DNA from: JAWLBW01 sp041687475
GTDB lineage: Bacteria; J088; JAWLBW01
Assembly (NCBI GenBank): GCA_041687475.1
Contig: JAWLBW010000245.1
Span: 1 to 7,198 of the forward strand
Reading direction: 5' to 3'
Length of the DNA: 7,198 bases
Below, piece after piece: positions 1 to 7,157 of the stretch. The notes beneath the pieces were generated by a model. That model did no database searches, was not told the origin of the DNA, and saw nothing but the letters and a program-made list of their open reading frames with translations. The position numbers and the translations under genes are program-made. Each line of letters starts with the position of its first letter. Position 1 is the stretch's first letter.

Positions 1-312
1 GACTCCGACTGGGCCGAGGTATCCGTCGGCAATGAGCACTCGTGCGCGACCCGTACCGACGGCACGCTGTGGTGCTGGGGTAAAAACTTCGACGGCGAAC
101 TCGGCCAGGGTACGACCGGCGCGGGAACCGACCTTGCCGTGCCCACGCAAGTCGGCAACGCCGGCGGGTGGAGCGGTCTCAGCGCCGGATTCGGCTACAC
201 CTGCGCGCTTCGCGACGGTAGCGACCTCTACTGCTGGGGCAAGGACATGGCCGGCAGGCTCGGGCTGAACAACCTTGTTCAACCCATTCCCCAGAAAGTA
301 CAGCTTCCCTGA
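1..312 (+). CDS. RCC1-repeat (beta-propeller) protein, C-terminal part
   Basis: The frame is open from the first base and ends at TGA 310-312, giving the last 103 residues of a longer protein whose start lies outside the window. Two RCC1-type blades are visible. One runs from about residue 10, with H13-S-C15-A, a D20-G-T turn, C25-W-G and G-E-L-G. The second has T67-C-A-L, D72-G, C78-W-G and G-R-L-G. Each blade carries a cysteine pair exactly ten residues apart (C15/C25 and C68/C78), which suggests disulfides and therefore an exported or surface protein; cytoplasmic RCC1 proteins usually lack this pattern. Such cysteine-containing RCC1 proteins are common in Myxococcota-like bacteria. The function is unknown and is probably binding or scaffolding. 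A strong terminator follows 34 bases after the stop, so this gene ends its transcription unit. The family call is firm; location and role are inferred. Confidence 0.85.
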   Translation, partial: DSDWAEVSVGNEHSCATRTDGTLWCWGKNFDGELGQGTTGAGTDLAVPTQVGNAGGWSGLSAGFGYTCALRDGSDLYCWGKDMAGRLGLNNLVQPIPQKVQLP

Positions 313-346
313 GCTTCAACCTATCGGGTGGAAGCCCTGAACCCAG

Positions 347-384
347 CCCCTCTCCACGGTGGTGGAGGGGGGTTTGTTTTTTTC
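347..384 (+). terminator. Rho-independent terminator after the RCC1 gene
   Basis: CCCCTCTCCAC (347-357) pairs with GTGGAGGGGGG (362-372) in an 11-bp stem with one T-G pair and a 4-base loop. It is followed directly by TTTGTTTTTTTC (373-384). Stem, loop and T-tract are all textbook for intrinsic termination on the plus strand. Confidence 0.9.
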
Positions 385-662
385 TTGACCGGCGACCGAG
401 AGACTAAGGGGATAGGTCGCGAAATTCAGCGATTCCACTTCGAGTCGCGCCGCCGAGCAGGGCGAAGCCGACGACGAGAAGTCGGCGTCCGTCCATCCGG
501 CCGAAGAGTGCACGGTCAGCCGGTATCCTTCCTTGCAACCGGGTGCGCTTCGCATGCACGGCTTACCGTAGACATCTCGTCTGCCCAGGCGCCCTGCGCC
601 TGCACGGCGACTCGATGTGGATGCTTCTCACGGTTCACCGGCGCCGACATGCAATTCCCCCC
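385..662. other. Intergenic stretch without a supported gene
   Basis: This lies between two terminators that face each other. Short open frames exist on both strands (for example 328-687 plus and 316-555 minus). They run through the terminator hairpin at 347-372, lack a convincing ribosome binding site and show no family resemblance. I see no tRNA, tandem repeat or mobile-element end here. Confidence 0.5.
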
Positions 663-697
663 AAAAAAGAAAAAGGCCGTCCCCTGAGGAGACGGCC
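663..697 (-). terminator. Rho-independent terminator of the carboxylase operon
   Basis: Read on the minus strand, GGCCGTC (697-691) pairs with GACGGCC (681-675), with a small inner CC/GG extension around the loop. TTTTTCTTTTTT follows (674-663). It begins 41 bases past the stop codon of the biotin carrier gene and closes the operon. Confidence 0.9.
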
Positions 698-737
698 GTG
701 AAATCATCTTCGCCCCGAAGGGGAAGCAGATGTGCGG

Positions 738-1271
738 TCAGCCGGCGGCTTCTTCTTCCTTGACCGGTTCGATTTTCGCGAGCGGGGCGCGCGATTCGAC
801 GGCCTGGCCGGCTTCGACGTAGATGTCGGTAATCGTGCCCTTGAACGAGGCCTTGAGCACGTTTTCCATCTTCATGGCTTCGACGATGACCACGCCCTGG
901 CCTTCTTCGACGACGGCGCCCTTTTCCACAAGAACCTTGACCACCTTGCCGGGCATGGGGGCCAGAATTTCCTGGGGTCCTTCGGCGACGTCCAACGCGC
1001 CCTTGCGCTTGAGCAGCGCGCGGCGGATTTCGTCGATGACGTCGACCTCGAAGGGTTCGCCGTCAATGGCCAGCTGCATGGGCGCCTGCAGGTCGACCAC
1101 GTCGACGTCGTGCATGGTGCTGCCCAGGTGCATGGTGTACAGGGTCGGCGCCGACTGGCGCATATCGACTTCGTGCACCTGGTCGTCGATCTTCACCTCG
1201 AACAGATGGTCGCTCTTGCGGGTGACTTCGACTTCGACGGCTTTCTTACCGATGCGTACTTCGTATTTCAT
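738..1271 (-). CDS. Biotin carboxyl carrier protein of an acyl-CoA carboxylase
   Basis: This 177-residue protein carries the biotin that shuttles CO2 between the biotin carboxylase and the carboxyltransferase. The C-terminal biotinyl domain is clear: APMPGKV at 104-110, then the biotinylation motif EAMKMEN at 131-137 with Lys134 as the modified residue, and a mirrored half-domain ending near 168. Residues 1-90 are beta-rich and charged and match in position the BT (biotin carboxylase/carboxyltransferase-contacting) domain found between BC and BCCP in propionyl-CoA carboxylase alpha chains. Together with the upstream AccC-type gene it would equal a split PccA chain; that reading is inference. 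The start ATG overlaps the stop of the biotin carboxylase gene (ATGA, 4 bp), with a weak GAGGT upstream, so translation is probably coupled. It is the last gene before the terminator at 663-697. It differs from E. coli AccB, which has an Ala/Pro-rich linker. Confidence 0.93.
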   Translation of the reverse strand: MKYEVRIGKKAVEVEVTRKSDHLFEVKIDDQVHEVDMRQSAPTLYTMHLGSTMHDVDVVDLQAPMQLAIDGEPFEVDVIDEIRRALLKRKGALDVAEGPQEILAPMPGKVVKVLVEKGAVVEEGQGVVIVEAMKMENVLKASFKGTITDIYVEAGQAVESRAPLAKIEPVKEEEAAG

Positions 1272-2791
1272 GCGAGACCTCGCGAGCGAAGGGCTTCACG
1301 ACGGGCCGATTCCTTCCACAGACTGCGCGGGGCCGCTTCCTGCGTGCCGTCGGGCAGCTTGGCGCGGGTGTCACGCATTTCGGCCAGAATGGCGGCGGCG
1401 ATGATGGCGGCGCGCTCTTCTTCGGCGTGTTCCGACTCCATCTTGGCCATGATGTTCGAGCGGCCGAGATAGCCGGTGTCGAAATCGCCCTTCTGGAAGT
1501 TGTCGTCTTCGACGAGCCGACGGTGAAACGGCAGGTTGCTGGCGATGCCGACGACCCGGTACTCGTGCACGGCGCGGCGCAGGCGGTCGATGGCTTCGTC
1601 GCGCGTGCGCCCCCATACGACCAGCTTGCTGATCATGGGGTCGTACATGGTGGGTACGGTAAAGCCTTCGTACACGCCGCTGTCGTCGCGAATGCCGGGG
1701 CCCTGGGGCACGGTCAGCTTTTCGAGCTTGCCGGGCGAGGGCATCCAGTTCTGGAACGGGTCTTCGGCGTAAATACGGGCTTCGATGGCCCAGCCGTTCT
1801 GCTTGATCTCTTCCTGCGCGTACGGCAGCTTTTCGCCGTAGGCTACGCGAATCTGCAGCTTGACCAGGTCGACGCCGGTAACCATTTCGGTCACGGGGTG
1901 TTCGACCTGCAGGCGCGTGTTCATCTCGAGGAAGTAGAAGTTCTGCTGGGGGTCGACCAGGAACTCGATGGTGCCGGCATTGTAGTAGTTGACCGCCTTG
2001 GCGGCCTGAATGGCGGCCGCGGCCATCTTCTGCCGGGTCTCTTCGGTAATGAAGGGGCTCGGGCTTTCTTCAATGACCTTCTGGTGACGACGCTGCAGCG
2101 AGCACTCGCGCTCGAACAGGTGCAGATAGTTGCCGTGCTTGTCGCCGATGATCTGGAACTCGACGTGGCGCGGGTTCTGCACGAACTTCTCGATGTACAC
2201 ACGGTCGTCGCCGAAGGCCGATTTGGCTTCGCGGCGGGCGGCGTCGTACGACTCGGTGAATTCCTTTTCGTCTTCCACGAGACGCATGCCCTTACCGCCA
2301 CCGCCGGCGGCGGCTTTCAGCATGACCGGGAAACCGACCTGCTCCTTGGCCACCTTGAAGGCGGCTTCGGCCGTGTCGAAGGTTTCCTGGGTACCGGGCA
2401 CGAGGGGCACGCCGAAGGGAGCTACGGTTTCGCGGGCGAGCGTCTTGTCGCCCATCTTGCGAATGGCTTCCTTGTCGGGGCCGATGAACACGATGCCGGC
2501 CTGATCGCAGGCGTCGCAGAAGGCCTGGTTTTCCGAGAGGAAACCGTAGCCCGGATGCACGGCTTCGGCGCCGCTCTTCTTCGCAACATCGATGATCTTG
2601 TCGATGCGCAGGTAGCTTTCGCTGCTCGCGGCCGGGCCTACGTGGTAGGCCTCGTCGGCCAGGCGCACGTGCAGGGCGTCGCGGTCGGCGTCGGAGAAGA
2701 CGGCCACCGTCTTGATACCCATCTCGTGACAGGCACGGATGACGCGCACCGCGATTTCGCCGCGGTTGGCGATGAGGATTTTCTTGAACAT
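1268..2791 (-). CDS. accC: Biotin carboxylase subunit of acyl-CoA carboxylase
   Basis: This 507-residue ATP-grasp enzyme carboxylates biotin on the carrier protein with ATP and bicarbonate in the cytoplasm. The N-terminal biotin carboxylase domain opens with KKILIANRGEIAVRVIRA. The ATP-grasp part has Lys116, Lys159, the glycine-rich loop GGGGKG (163-168), His209, Glu276 and Glu289. The catalytic strand EMNTRLQVEHPVTE (289-302) carries Asn291, Arg293 and Glu297, and Arg339 lies in the C-domain. All expected active-site residues are present at almost E. coli AccC numbering. The protein is about 58 residues longer than the usual 449. The extra tail (about 450-507) is a charged, Ala-rich, probably helical extension ending in Arg-rich sequence, perhaps a remnant or contact region of a PccA-like chain. 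GGAGG lies 11 bases before ATG 2791, just past the pccB stop. The gene overlaps the carrier gene by 4 bp. Confidence 0.95.
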   Translation of the reverse strand: MFKKILIANRGEIAVRVIRACHEMGIKTVAVFSDADRDALHVRLADEAYHVGPAASSESYLRIDKIIDVAKKSGAEAVHPGYGFLSENQAFCDACDQAGIVFIGPDKEAIRKMGDKTLARETVAPFGVPLVPGTQETFDTAEAAFKVAKEQVGFPVMLKAAAGGGGKGMRLVEDEKEFTESYDAARREAKSAFGDDRVYIEKFVQNPRHVEFQIIGDKHGNYLHLFERECSLQRRHQKVIEESPSPFITEETRQKMAAAAIQAAKAVNYYNAGTIEFLVDPQQNFYFLEMNTRLQVEHPVTEMVTGVDLVKLQIRVAYGEKLPYAQEEIKQNGWAIEARIYAEDPFQNWMPSPGKLEKLTVPQGPGIRDDSGVYEGFTVPTMYDPMISKLVVWGRTRDEAIDRLRRAVHEYRVVGIASNLPFHRRLVEDDNFQKGDFDTGYLGRSNIMAKMESEHAEEERAAIIAAAILAEMRDTRAKLPDGTQEAAPRSLWKESARREALRSRGLA

Positions 2792-2809
2792 ATTGCTCGC
2801 GTCCTCCGA

Positions 2810-4356
<1,547 letters not shown>

Positions 4357-4360
<4 letters not shown>

Positions 4361-5022
4361 AAATCTGCACGCTCCTTCCGGTGCCGACGTTTTGCTGGTT
4401 CGTTGCGCGTGATCACCGCCAGCACCTTGCCCGGTCGGTCGCCCGGGTTCAACATGCGGTGATCAAGCGAGGAATCGAAATACAGGCTGTCGCCTTCGTT
4501 TAACGCAATGCGCTCGTTGCCGAGCAGCATGACGACTTGCCCTTCGAGAACGAAGAGGAACTCGTGTCCCTCGTGGTTGTAAAGACTTTCTTCGTCGCGT
4601 ACGCCCGGGGCAATGGTAAGCAGGAAGGGCTCCATGCCCCGTTCCCGTGCCGACGAACAAAGGGCCTCATAGGTATAACCGTGATCGGCGCCCCAGGGGT
4701 TGATGACCCGTCGAATCGGCCGGCGCTCATCGGCCCGCACGACTTCGTAGTCGCCCTTGTTGCCTTCCTCCTCAAAGAAGAACGCCATGGGCACGTCGAA
4801 GTAACGAGCGATACGGGCAAGCGTGGCGATGGGGGGCGAAACGTTCTGGTTTTCAATCTGGCTGAGCAGCGCCGGGCTGAAACCGACTTCGCCGGCCATG
4901 ACCTGCAGGGTTACCCCACGCGACTTACGCAGCTCACGAATCTTCACGCCGATGCGGAAATCGGCGGCTTCGTTGCGCGGCGGCGGGGTCTTGTCTTCCT
5001 GTTGCAGGCGGGTCTGCTCCAA
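4357..5022 (-). CDS. XRE-family transcriptional regulator with C-terminal cupin domain
   Basis: With the chosen TTG start this is a 221-residue DNA-binding regulator. Residues 25-83 form an XRE helix-turn-helix (IGVKIRELRKSRGVTLQ, then GFSPALLSQIENQNVSPP as second and recognition helices). Residues about 134-204 form a cupin_2 barrel with H150-EGH153-E and a distal G177-D...H188, a plausible metal or small-ligand site. Start choice: the open frame reaches 5223, with ATG at 5067, but a consensus promoter has its -10 box at 5069-5074, only 2 bases from that ATG, so transcripts would begin inside it. TTG 5022 has GGAGAG 7 bases upstream and keeps the whole HTH. The start remains inference; ATG 5067 (236 residues) is the alternative. 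The stop overlaps the pccB start by 4 bp, so regulator and carboxylase are made together. Autoregulation in response to an acyl-CoA-related or other small metabolite is likely but unproven. Confidence 0.88.
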
Positions 5023-5029
5023 GCGGCTA

Positions 5030-5035
5030 CTCTCC
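5030..5035 (-). promoter_or_regulatory. Shine-Dalgarno supporting the TTG start of the regulator
   Basis: GGAGAG on the minus strand lies 7 bases before TTG 5022-5020. No comparable purine box precedes ATG 5067 or the far upstream ATG 5223. Confidence 0.55.
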
Positions 5036-5068
5036 AGGCCCCGTTGACGCGAGGGCGTGAAAACCATC

Positions 5069-5097
5069 AGTGTATCGGTCCGTGACGGGTGCGTCAA
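5069..5097 (-). promoter_or_regulatory. Sigma70-type promoter of the regulator-carboxylase operon
   Basis: On the minus strand the -35 box TTGACG (5097-5092) and -10 box TACACT (5074-5069) are separated by exactly 17 bases. Each matches the consensus at 5 and 4 of 6 positions respectively. Initiation would fall near 5064-5058, leaving a leader of roughly 40 bases before TTG 5022. This is the only good promoter I see for the four-gene minus-strand unit. Confidence 0.7.
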
Positions 5098-5134
5098 CAG
5101 CGAGAGTGAAGGATGGTTTATTGGGAGTAAAAAA

Positions 5135-5162
5135 GAACGCGGAACGCGAAACGTCGAACGCG
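5135..5162. repeat. Heptamer tandem repeat, four units
   Basis: GAACGCG, GAACGCG, AAACGTC and GAACGCG follow each other without gaps; three units are identical and the third differs at three positions. The array lies about 40 bases upstream of the -35 box of the carboxylase operon. It could be a regulator-binding array, a slippage-prone simple repeat or a fragment of a dispersed repeat; nothing here decides between these. Confidence 0.7.
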
Positions 5163-5280
5163 GAAAAAGGATGTGACAAAGAGCAGATGGACACGCGGCT
5201 TGTCGGCGTTCGCCAATACTCAACTACGCTGTCGGGTCGCAAATAGACCAGCGGCAGGTGCAATATGCCGTGCAGCGGGT

Positions 5281-5286
5281 TATGAT
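5281..5286 (+). promoter_or_regulatory. Possible -10 box for the DUF4160-DUF2442 pair
   Basis: TATGAT matches TATAAT at 5 of 6 positions. Initiation about 7 bases on would coincide with the GTG at 5293, which would make a leaderless or nearly leaderless message. The hexamer 17 bases upstream (GTGCAA) is a poor -35 box, so this is weak. Confidence 0.3.
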
Positions 5287-5292
5287 AGCCAC

Positions 5293-5526
5293 GTGCCGAC
5301 AATCATGGTGGTGGGGCCATACAGGTTCTTCTTTTTCAGCAATGAAGGCAACGAGCCGCCGCACGTTCATGTCCAGCGTGAGAAGAGCCTTGCGAAATTC
5401 TGGCTGTTGCCGGTCGAAATCGCAGCATCGAACCGGTTCTCAGCCAGAGAGCTTAACCAGATCCGGCGCATTGTGCTGGACAACCATGAGCGCTTAGAGG
5501 AGGCTTGGAATGACTACTTCCGTTGA
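5293..5526 (+). CDS. DUF4160 domain protein
   Basis: This 77-residue protein has the DUF4160 pattern. It starts (M)PTIMVVGPYRFFFFSNEGNEPPHVHV, with the signature PPHVHV at 22-27, followed by KFWLLPVEIA and a C-terminal helix rich in Leu, Arg and Glu. I chose the GTG at 5293 because family members typically begin MPT right before this strand. ATG 5305 (73 residues) is the alternative, and an open frame back to 5173 adds residues with no family resemblance. No clear Shine-Dalgarno precedes the GTG. The stop lies 17 bases inside the next gene, so the two are co-translated. DUF4160 genes often stand next to DUF2442 genes in a layout like toxin-antitoxin pairs; the molecular activity is not established from this sequence. 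Confidence 0.85.
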   Translation: MPTIMVVGPYRFFFFSNEGNEPPHVHVQREKSLAKFWLLPVEIAASNRFSARELNQIRRIVLDNHERLEEAWNDYFR

Positions 5527-5779
5527 TCAGGCGCGGGCAAAGGGGTTGGAAATCACTGCCGACGAACTCGTGGTTTCACTGGTCGATGGCAGAATAATCT
5601 CCGTGCCGCTTGCATGGTACCCCCGGCTGGCCGACGCCTCTCCATCACAGCGTTCACAGTGGGAGCTGCTCGGCGATGGAGAAGGAATTCATTGGCCCGA
5701 GCTGGATGAAGACCTCAGCGTAGCCGGATTACTGCTGGGCAACAAAGCGCCAGGCGCTGCCACGAATAACGCAGATTGA
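5510..5779 (+). CDS. DUF2442 domain protein
   Basis: This 89-residue protein fits DUF2442. The core runs from about residue 14 to 75: ITADELVVSLVDGRIISVPLAWYPRL, then SQRSQWELLGDGEGIHWPELDEDLSVAGLL. The conserved features are VxLxDGRxIxVPLxWYPRL and GxGIHWPxLDEDLSVxGLL. ATG 5510 is preceded by GAGGAGG at good spacing. The first 17 bases overlap the end of the DUF4160 gene, so this is a two-gene unit. The last ten residues are Ala/Asn-rich and probably disordered. Members are often annotated as possible antitoxin or partner of DUF4160; that role is inferred from gene order, not visible in the protein. Confidence 0.9.
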   Translation: MTTSVDQARAKGLEITADELVVSLVDGRIISVPLAWYPRLADASPSQRSQWELLGDGEGIHWPELDEDLSVAGLLLGNKAPGAATNNAD

Positions 5780-5826
5780 CAGGTTACCTTCGCAGGCGCT
5801 TGCTCCCTTCTCTGGGAATCGGCCAT

Positions 5827-5840
5827 CGCAGCGAGCTGCG
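5827..5840. other. Short hairpin between converging genes
   Basis: CGCAG, a CGAG loop and CTGCG form a 5-bp stem in the 73-base gap between the DUF2442 stop and the antitoxin stop. There is no T-tract on either side, so it is at best a weak bidirectional terminator. Confidence 0.25.
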
Positions 5841-5852
5841 TCCGCCGGCCGT

Positions 5853-6077
5853 TCAGCCAAAGCGCTTACGGCCTTCCTGAACAAAGCCCAGGATTTCGTC
5901 GGTCGTGACTCCCAGGTCGACGCCTTCGACGTCGAGTGGAGAGCCGTGTGGCACCTCGGGCCTTAGAATGAAGGTCTGTCCGTCGCGCCTTCGAATTCGT
6001 ACCTCGCCCTCTTCTTTCGCCTGCTCCAGAACCTGTGCAAGCCGTTGCCGGGCTTCCGAATACGTGTAGACTTTCAT
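5853..6077 (-). CDS. Phd/YefM-family antitoxin (no toxin partner visible)
   Basis: This 74-residue protein begins MKVYTYSEARQRLAQVLEQAKEEGEVRIRRRDGQTFILRPE, the Phd/YefM N-terminal DNA-binding fold: strand, helix with S-EAR-L--VL--A, then strands VRIRRRDGQTF. The C-terminal third (SPLDVEGVDLGVTTDEILGFVQEGRKRFG) would be the partner-binding tail. Antitoxins of this family repress their own operon and neutralise a RelE- or PIN-type toxin encoded next to them, usually downstream. Here the next gene downstream is the converging DUF2442 gene, and upstream lies the structured segment, so it looks orphaned or acts on a distant partner. The start is ATG 6077, with only a weak GGTAG before it. Confidence 0.85.
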   Translation of the reverse strand: MKVYTYSEARQRLAQVLEQAKEEGEVRIRRRDGQTFILRPEVPHGSPLDVEGVDLGVTTDEILGFVQEGRKRFG

Positions 6078-6170
6078 GGGTCTACCTTAGCACAGAGACA
6101 GGTCTCCCGGGGGTATGCCGTCGCGAGGGAAAAAAGAAATCGGTGGTGAATGATTTCAACGACTTGCCGG

Positions 6171-6331
6171 TACTTGGCAATTAATTGCGAAATTTCTCGC
6201 CGAATAAAGGGGGCTTGTCCGGCCCTCCCCCTGCCCTCGGCTGGGGTCGAGCCGGCACCGTGCCGTTCGGGGGTCTGTCGGCACGGACTCCCGTGCGCAT
6301 TCCCATGGGCTATCTCCCAATACTTAGCGAT
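6171..6331. other. Structure-rich segment bracketed by imperfect direct repeats
   Basis: This stretch packs several stems. GCAATTAATTGC (6177-6188) is a perfect palindrome. AGGGGG (6208-6213) pairs with CCCCCT (6227-6232). CGGCT (6238-6242) pairs with AGCCG (6250-6254). CCGTGCCG (6258-6265) pairs with CGGCACGG (6279-6286). GCACGG (6281-6286) pairs alternatively with CCGTGC (6291-6296). TACTTGGCAAT (6171-6181) and TACTTAGCGAT (6321-6331), 9 of 11 identical and 150 bases apart, bracket it. A 114-codon minus frame (6418-6074) crosses it but its translation looks low-complexity and it ends by overlapping the antitoxin ATG. Possible identities are a small non-coding RNA, a non-autonomous (MITE-like) element or an end of a larger element; I cannot name one. 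Confidence 0.45.
6258..6296. promoter_or_regulatory. Competing hairpins (8-bp and 6-bp stems sharing one arm)
   Basis: The block CGGCACGG (6279-6286) can pair with CCGTGCCG to its left (8 bp, 13-base loop) or, through GCACGG, with CCGTGC to its right (6 bp, 4-base loop). The left arm can also pair with CGGCAC at 6253-6258. The alternatives exclude each other. No T-tract follows on either strand, so this is not a simple terminator. Confidence 0.5.
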
Positions 6332-6354
6332 ATGAATCTTGAGCAATCTCCCAG
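6307..6354. repeat. 14-bp imperfect direct repeat around the end of the 6324-6611 gene
   Basis: GGGCTATCTCCCAA (6307-6320) and GAGCAATCTCCCAG (6341-6354) match at 11 of 14 positions with starts 34 bases apart. The stop codon of the minus-strand gene lies between them. On the minus strand both copies can read Trp-Glu-Ile-Ala, once inside the gene and once beyond its stop in another frame. Confidence 0.45.
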
Positions 6355-6611
6355 ACCTCAACCACGGTTTCATCAGCAAACCTATATGTGACGGTAACGA
6401 GTCTGCGCTCTGAATCAATTTTCATGGTTGCTTCGACATCTTCATGTGTATCAGTACGCGATATTCGCTCTACGTACTCATAAACACCAGACGTCAGTTG
6501 GGTAGAATCGGGACATGAAGCACCTAAGCACCCTGAACTCCACAACGTTGGATAAAGAAAAAGTAATGTAGCAAAGCTTCTACCACGGAACGGGTTCTGA
6601 CCAAGCCTCAT
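6324..6611 (-). CDS. Small putative exported protein, possible lipoprotein
   Basis: This is a 95-residue protein I do not recognise. The N-terminus has arginines at 2, 9 and 11, a hydrophobic stretch FATLLFLYPTLW (13-24), then SSGC with Cys28. This resembles a lipoprotein signal, but the -3 residue is Ser instead of the usual Leu. A second Cys follows at 33. The rest is beta-like: SGVYEYVERI, then VEATMKIDSERRLVTVTYRFADETVVEVWEIAQ. The start ATG shares one base with the stop of the preceding gene (TAATG), with GGAGAA 6 bases further upstream, so the two are translationally coupled. Base composition is AT-richer than the carboxylase operon. The TTA stop complement sits at the edge of the structured segment. 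Role unknown. Confidence 0.6.
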   Translation of the reverse strand: MRLGQNPFRGRSFATLLFLYPTLWSSGCLGASCPDSTQLTSGVYEYVERISRTDTHEDVEATMKIDSERRLVTVTYRFADETVVEVWEIAQDSYR

Positions 6612-6886
6612 TATTCTTCTCCAACGAACCGAAAGTGTTCGAGGGAGGTCTCGCCCAGGGGGCTCCTGTAAGCATGAAAATAAAGATCGTTATCTCCTGC
6701 GTCTTTGTATGGAAGTAAGTAACCCATTATCAGTTCGGAAATATCCTGTTCTTCACCATTCACCGATCGGGATACTAGTATCAATGTTGACGAATCCCAG
6801 ATTCCGCAAGTAACAGCCGATGTATCTCGTGGTAATCCGAAGCTAAGCATGATGAAAATGAAAATCGCTGTACCTATCGTCCGCAT
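6611..6886 (-). CDS. Small secreted protein of unknown function
   Basis: This 91-residue protein has a convincing Sec signal peptide: MRTIGTAIFIFIMLSFGLPRDTSA, with likely cleavage after Ala24. The mature part of about 67 residues starts VTCGIWDSSTLILVSRSV and has a single Cys27, acidic patches (NGEEQDISE, DAGDND) and aromatic DLYFHAYR. I do not recognise a family. ATG 6886 is preceded by AGGAGG at about 6 bases, the best ribosome binding site in this part of the window. The gene is coupled by TAATG to the next exported protein, so the two probably act together outside the cytoplasm. The start lies 13 bases inside the upstream open frame (6874-7107). GC content is low (25 of 60 in 6721-6780), suggesting acquisition. 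Confidence 0.7.
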   Translation of the reverse strand: MRTIGTAIFIFIMLSFGLPRDTSAVTCGIWDSSTLILVSRSVNGEEQDISELIMGYLLPYKDAGDNDLYFHAYRSPLGETSLEHFRFVGEE

Positions 6887-7107
6887 TTACGCCTCCTCTT
6901 TCTGATAGTCATTAGATAATAGTAGGGAAAAACGAGAATAACTGCCCAAGGGGTGTGGTTCGTCGCACCACACCCGGTAACATCTCTCGCGACCTTTAAT
7001 GCGATTGCCGTTGCCTGGCCAAGGAGATAGAGACCGCAGTCCGGAAGTCCCCCTTTGTTGGCGACCTTGATATACGGGTAGGCGTAGTCGCCGTGAAAGA
7101 GGCCCAA
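6874..7107 (-). CDS. Doubtful ORF, possible remnant of a lipase-like alpha/beta hydrolase
   Basis: From TTG 7107 this gives 77 residues. The same frame stays open up to a TAA at 7162-7164 and there reads DPLVYGDGTVAQRTSKLG before continuing LFHGDYAYPYIKVANKGG. DGxV....S.LG.....DY resembles the catalytic-Asp segment of bacterial triacylglycerol lipases. The His that normally follows shortly after is not where I would expect it (Tyr-Pro-Tyr instead). No ATG and no good ribosome binding site exist in frame. The C-terminus is a hydrophobic stretch followed by IRKRRRKCGR, read through the AGGAGG site of the next gene. Most likely this is the tail of a broken gene whose remainder lies beyond the window; it may also be a chance frame. 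Confidence 0.3.
   Translation of the reverse strand: MGLFHGDYAYPYIKVANKGGLPDCGLYLLGQATAIALKVARDVTGCGATNHTPWAVILVFPYYYLMTIRKRRRKCGR
6951..6975. other. 9-bp perfect hairpin
   Basis: GGGTGTGGT (6951-6959) and ACCACACCC (6967-6975) form a perfect stem with a 7-base loop. On the minus strand a T-rich stretch (TTATTCTCGTTTTTCCC) begins only about 12 bases after the stem, too far for a classic terminator. It lies inside the doubtful open frame, which argues further against that frame being coding. It is 65 bases upstream of the secreted-protein start. Confidence 0.45.
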
Positions 7108-7157
7108 TTTGCTCGTGCGTTGGGCTACCGTTCCATCACCATAGACTAGTGGATCGT

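Noticed and set aside
328..687. Plus-strand frame after the RCC1 gene
   Set aside because: It begins before and runs through the terminator hairpin and T-tract, ends in the second terminator, and has no ribosome binding site or family resemblance.
732..1472. Plus-strand open frame of 246 codons over the carrier gene
   Set aside because: It is a shadow of the biotin carrier gene, which has the EAMKMEN motif, a coupled start and a terminator on the minus strand.
5068..5223. N-terminal extension of the regulator up to ATG 5223
   Set aside because: It would translate the promoter and heptamer repeat, shows no conserved domain, and lies upstream of the predicted transcription start.
6171..6331. 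CRISPR array or retron ncRNA
   Set aside because: There are only two imperfect flanking repeats with no regular spacers, and no reverse transcriptase or Cas gene is present.
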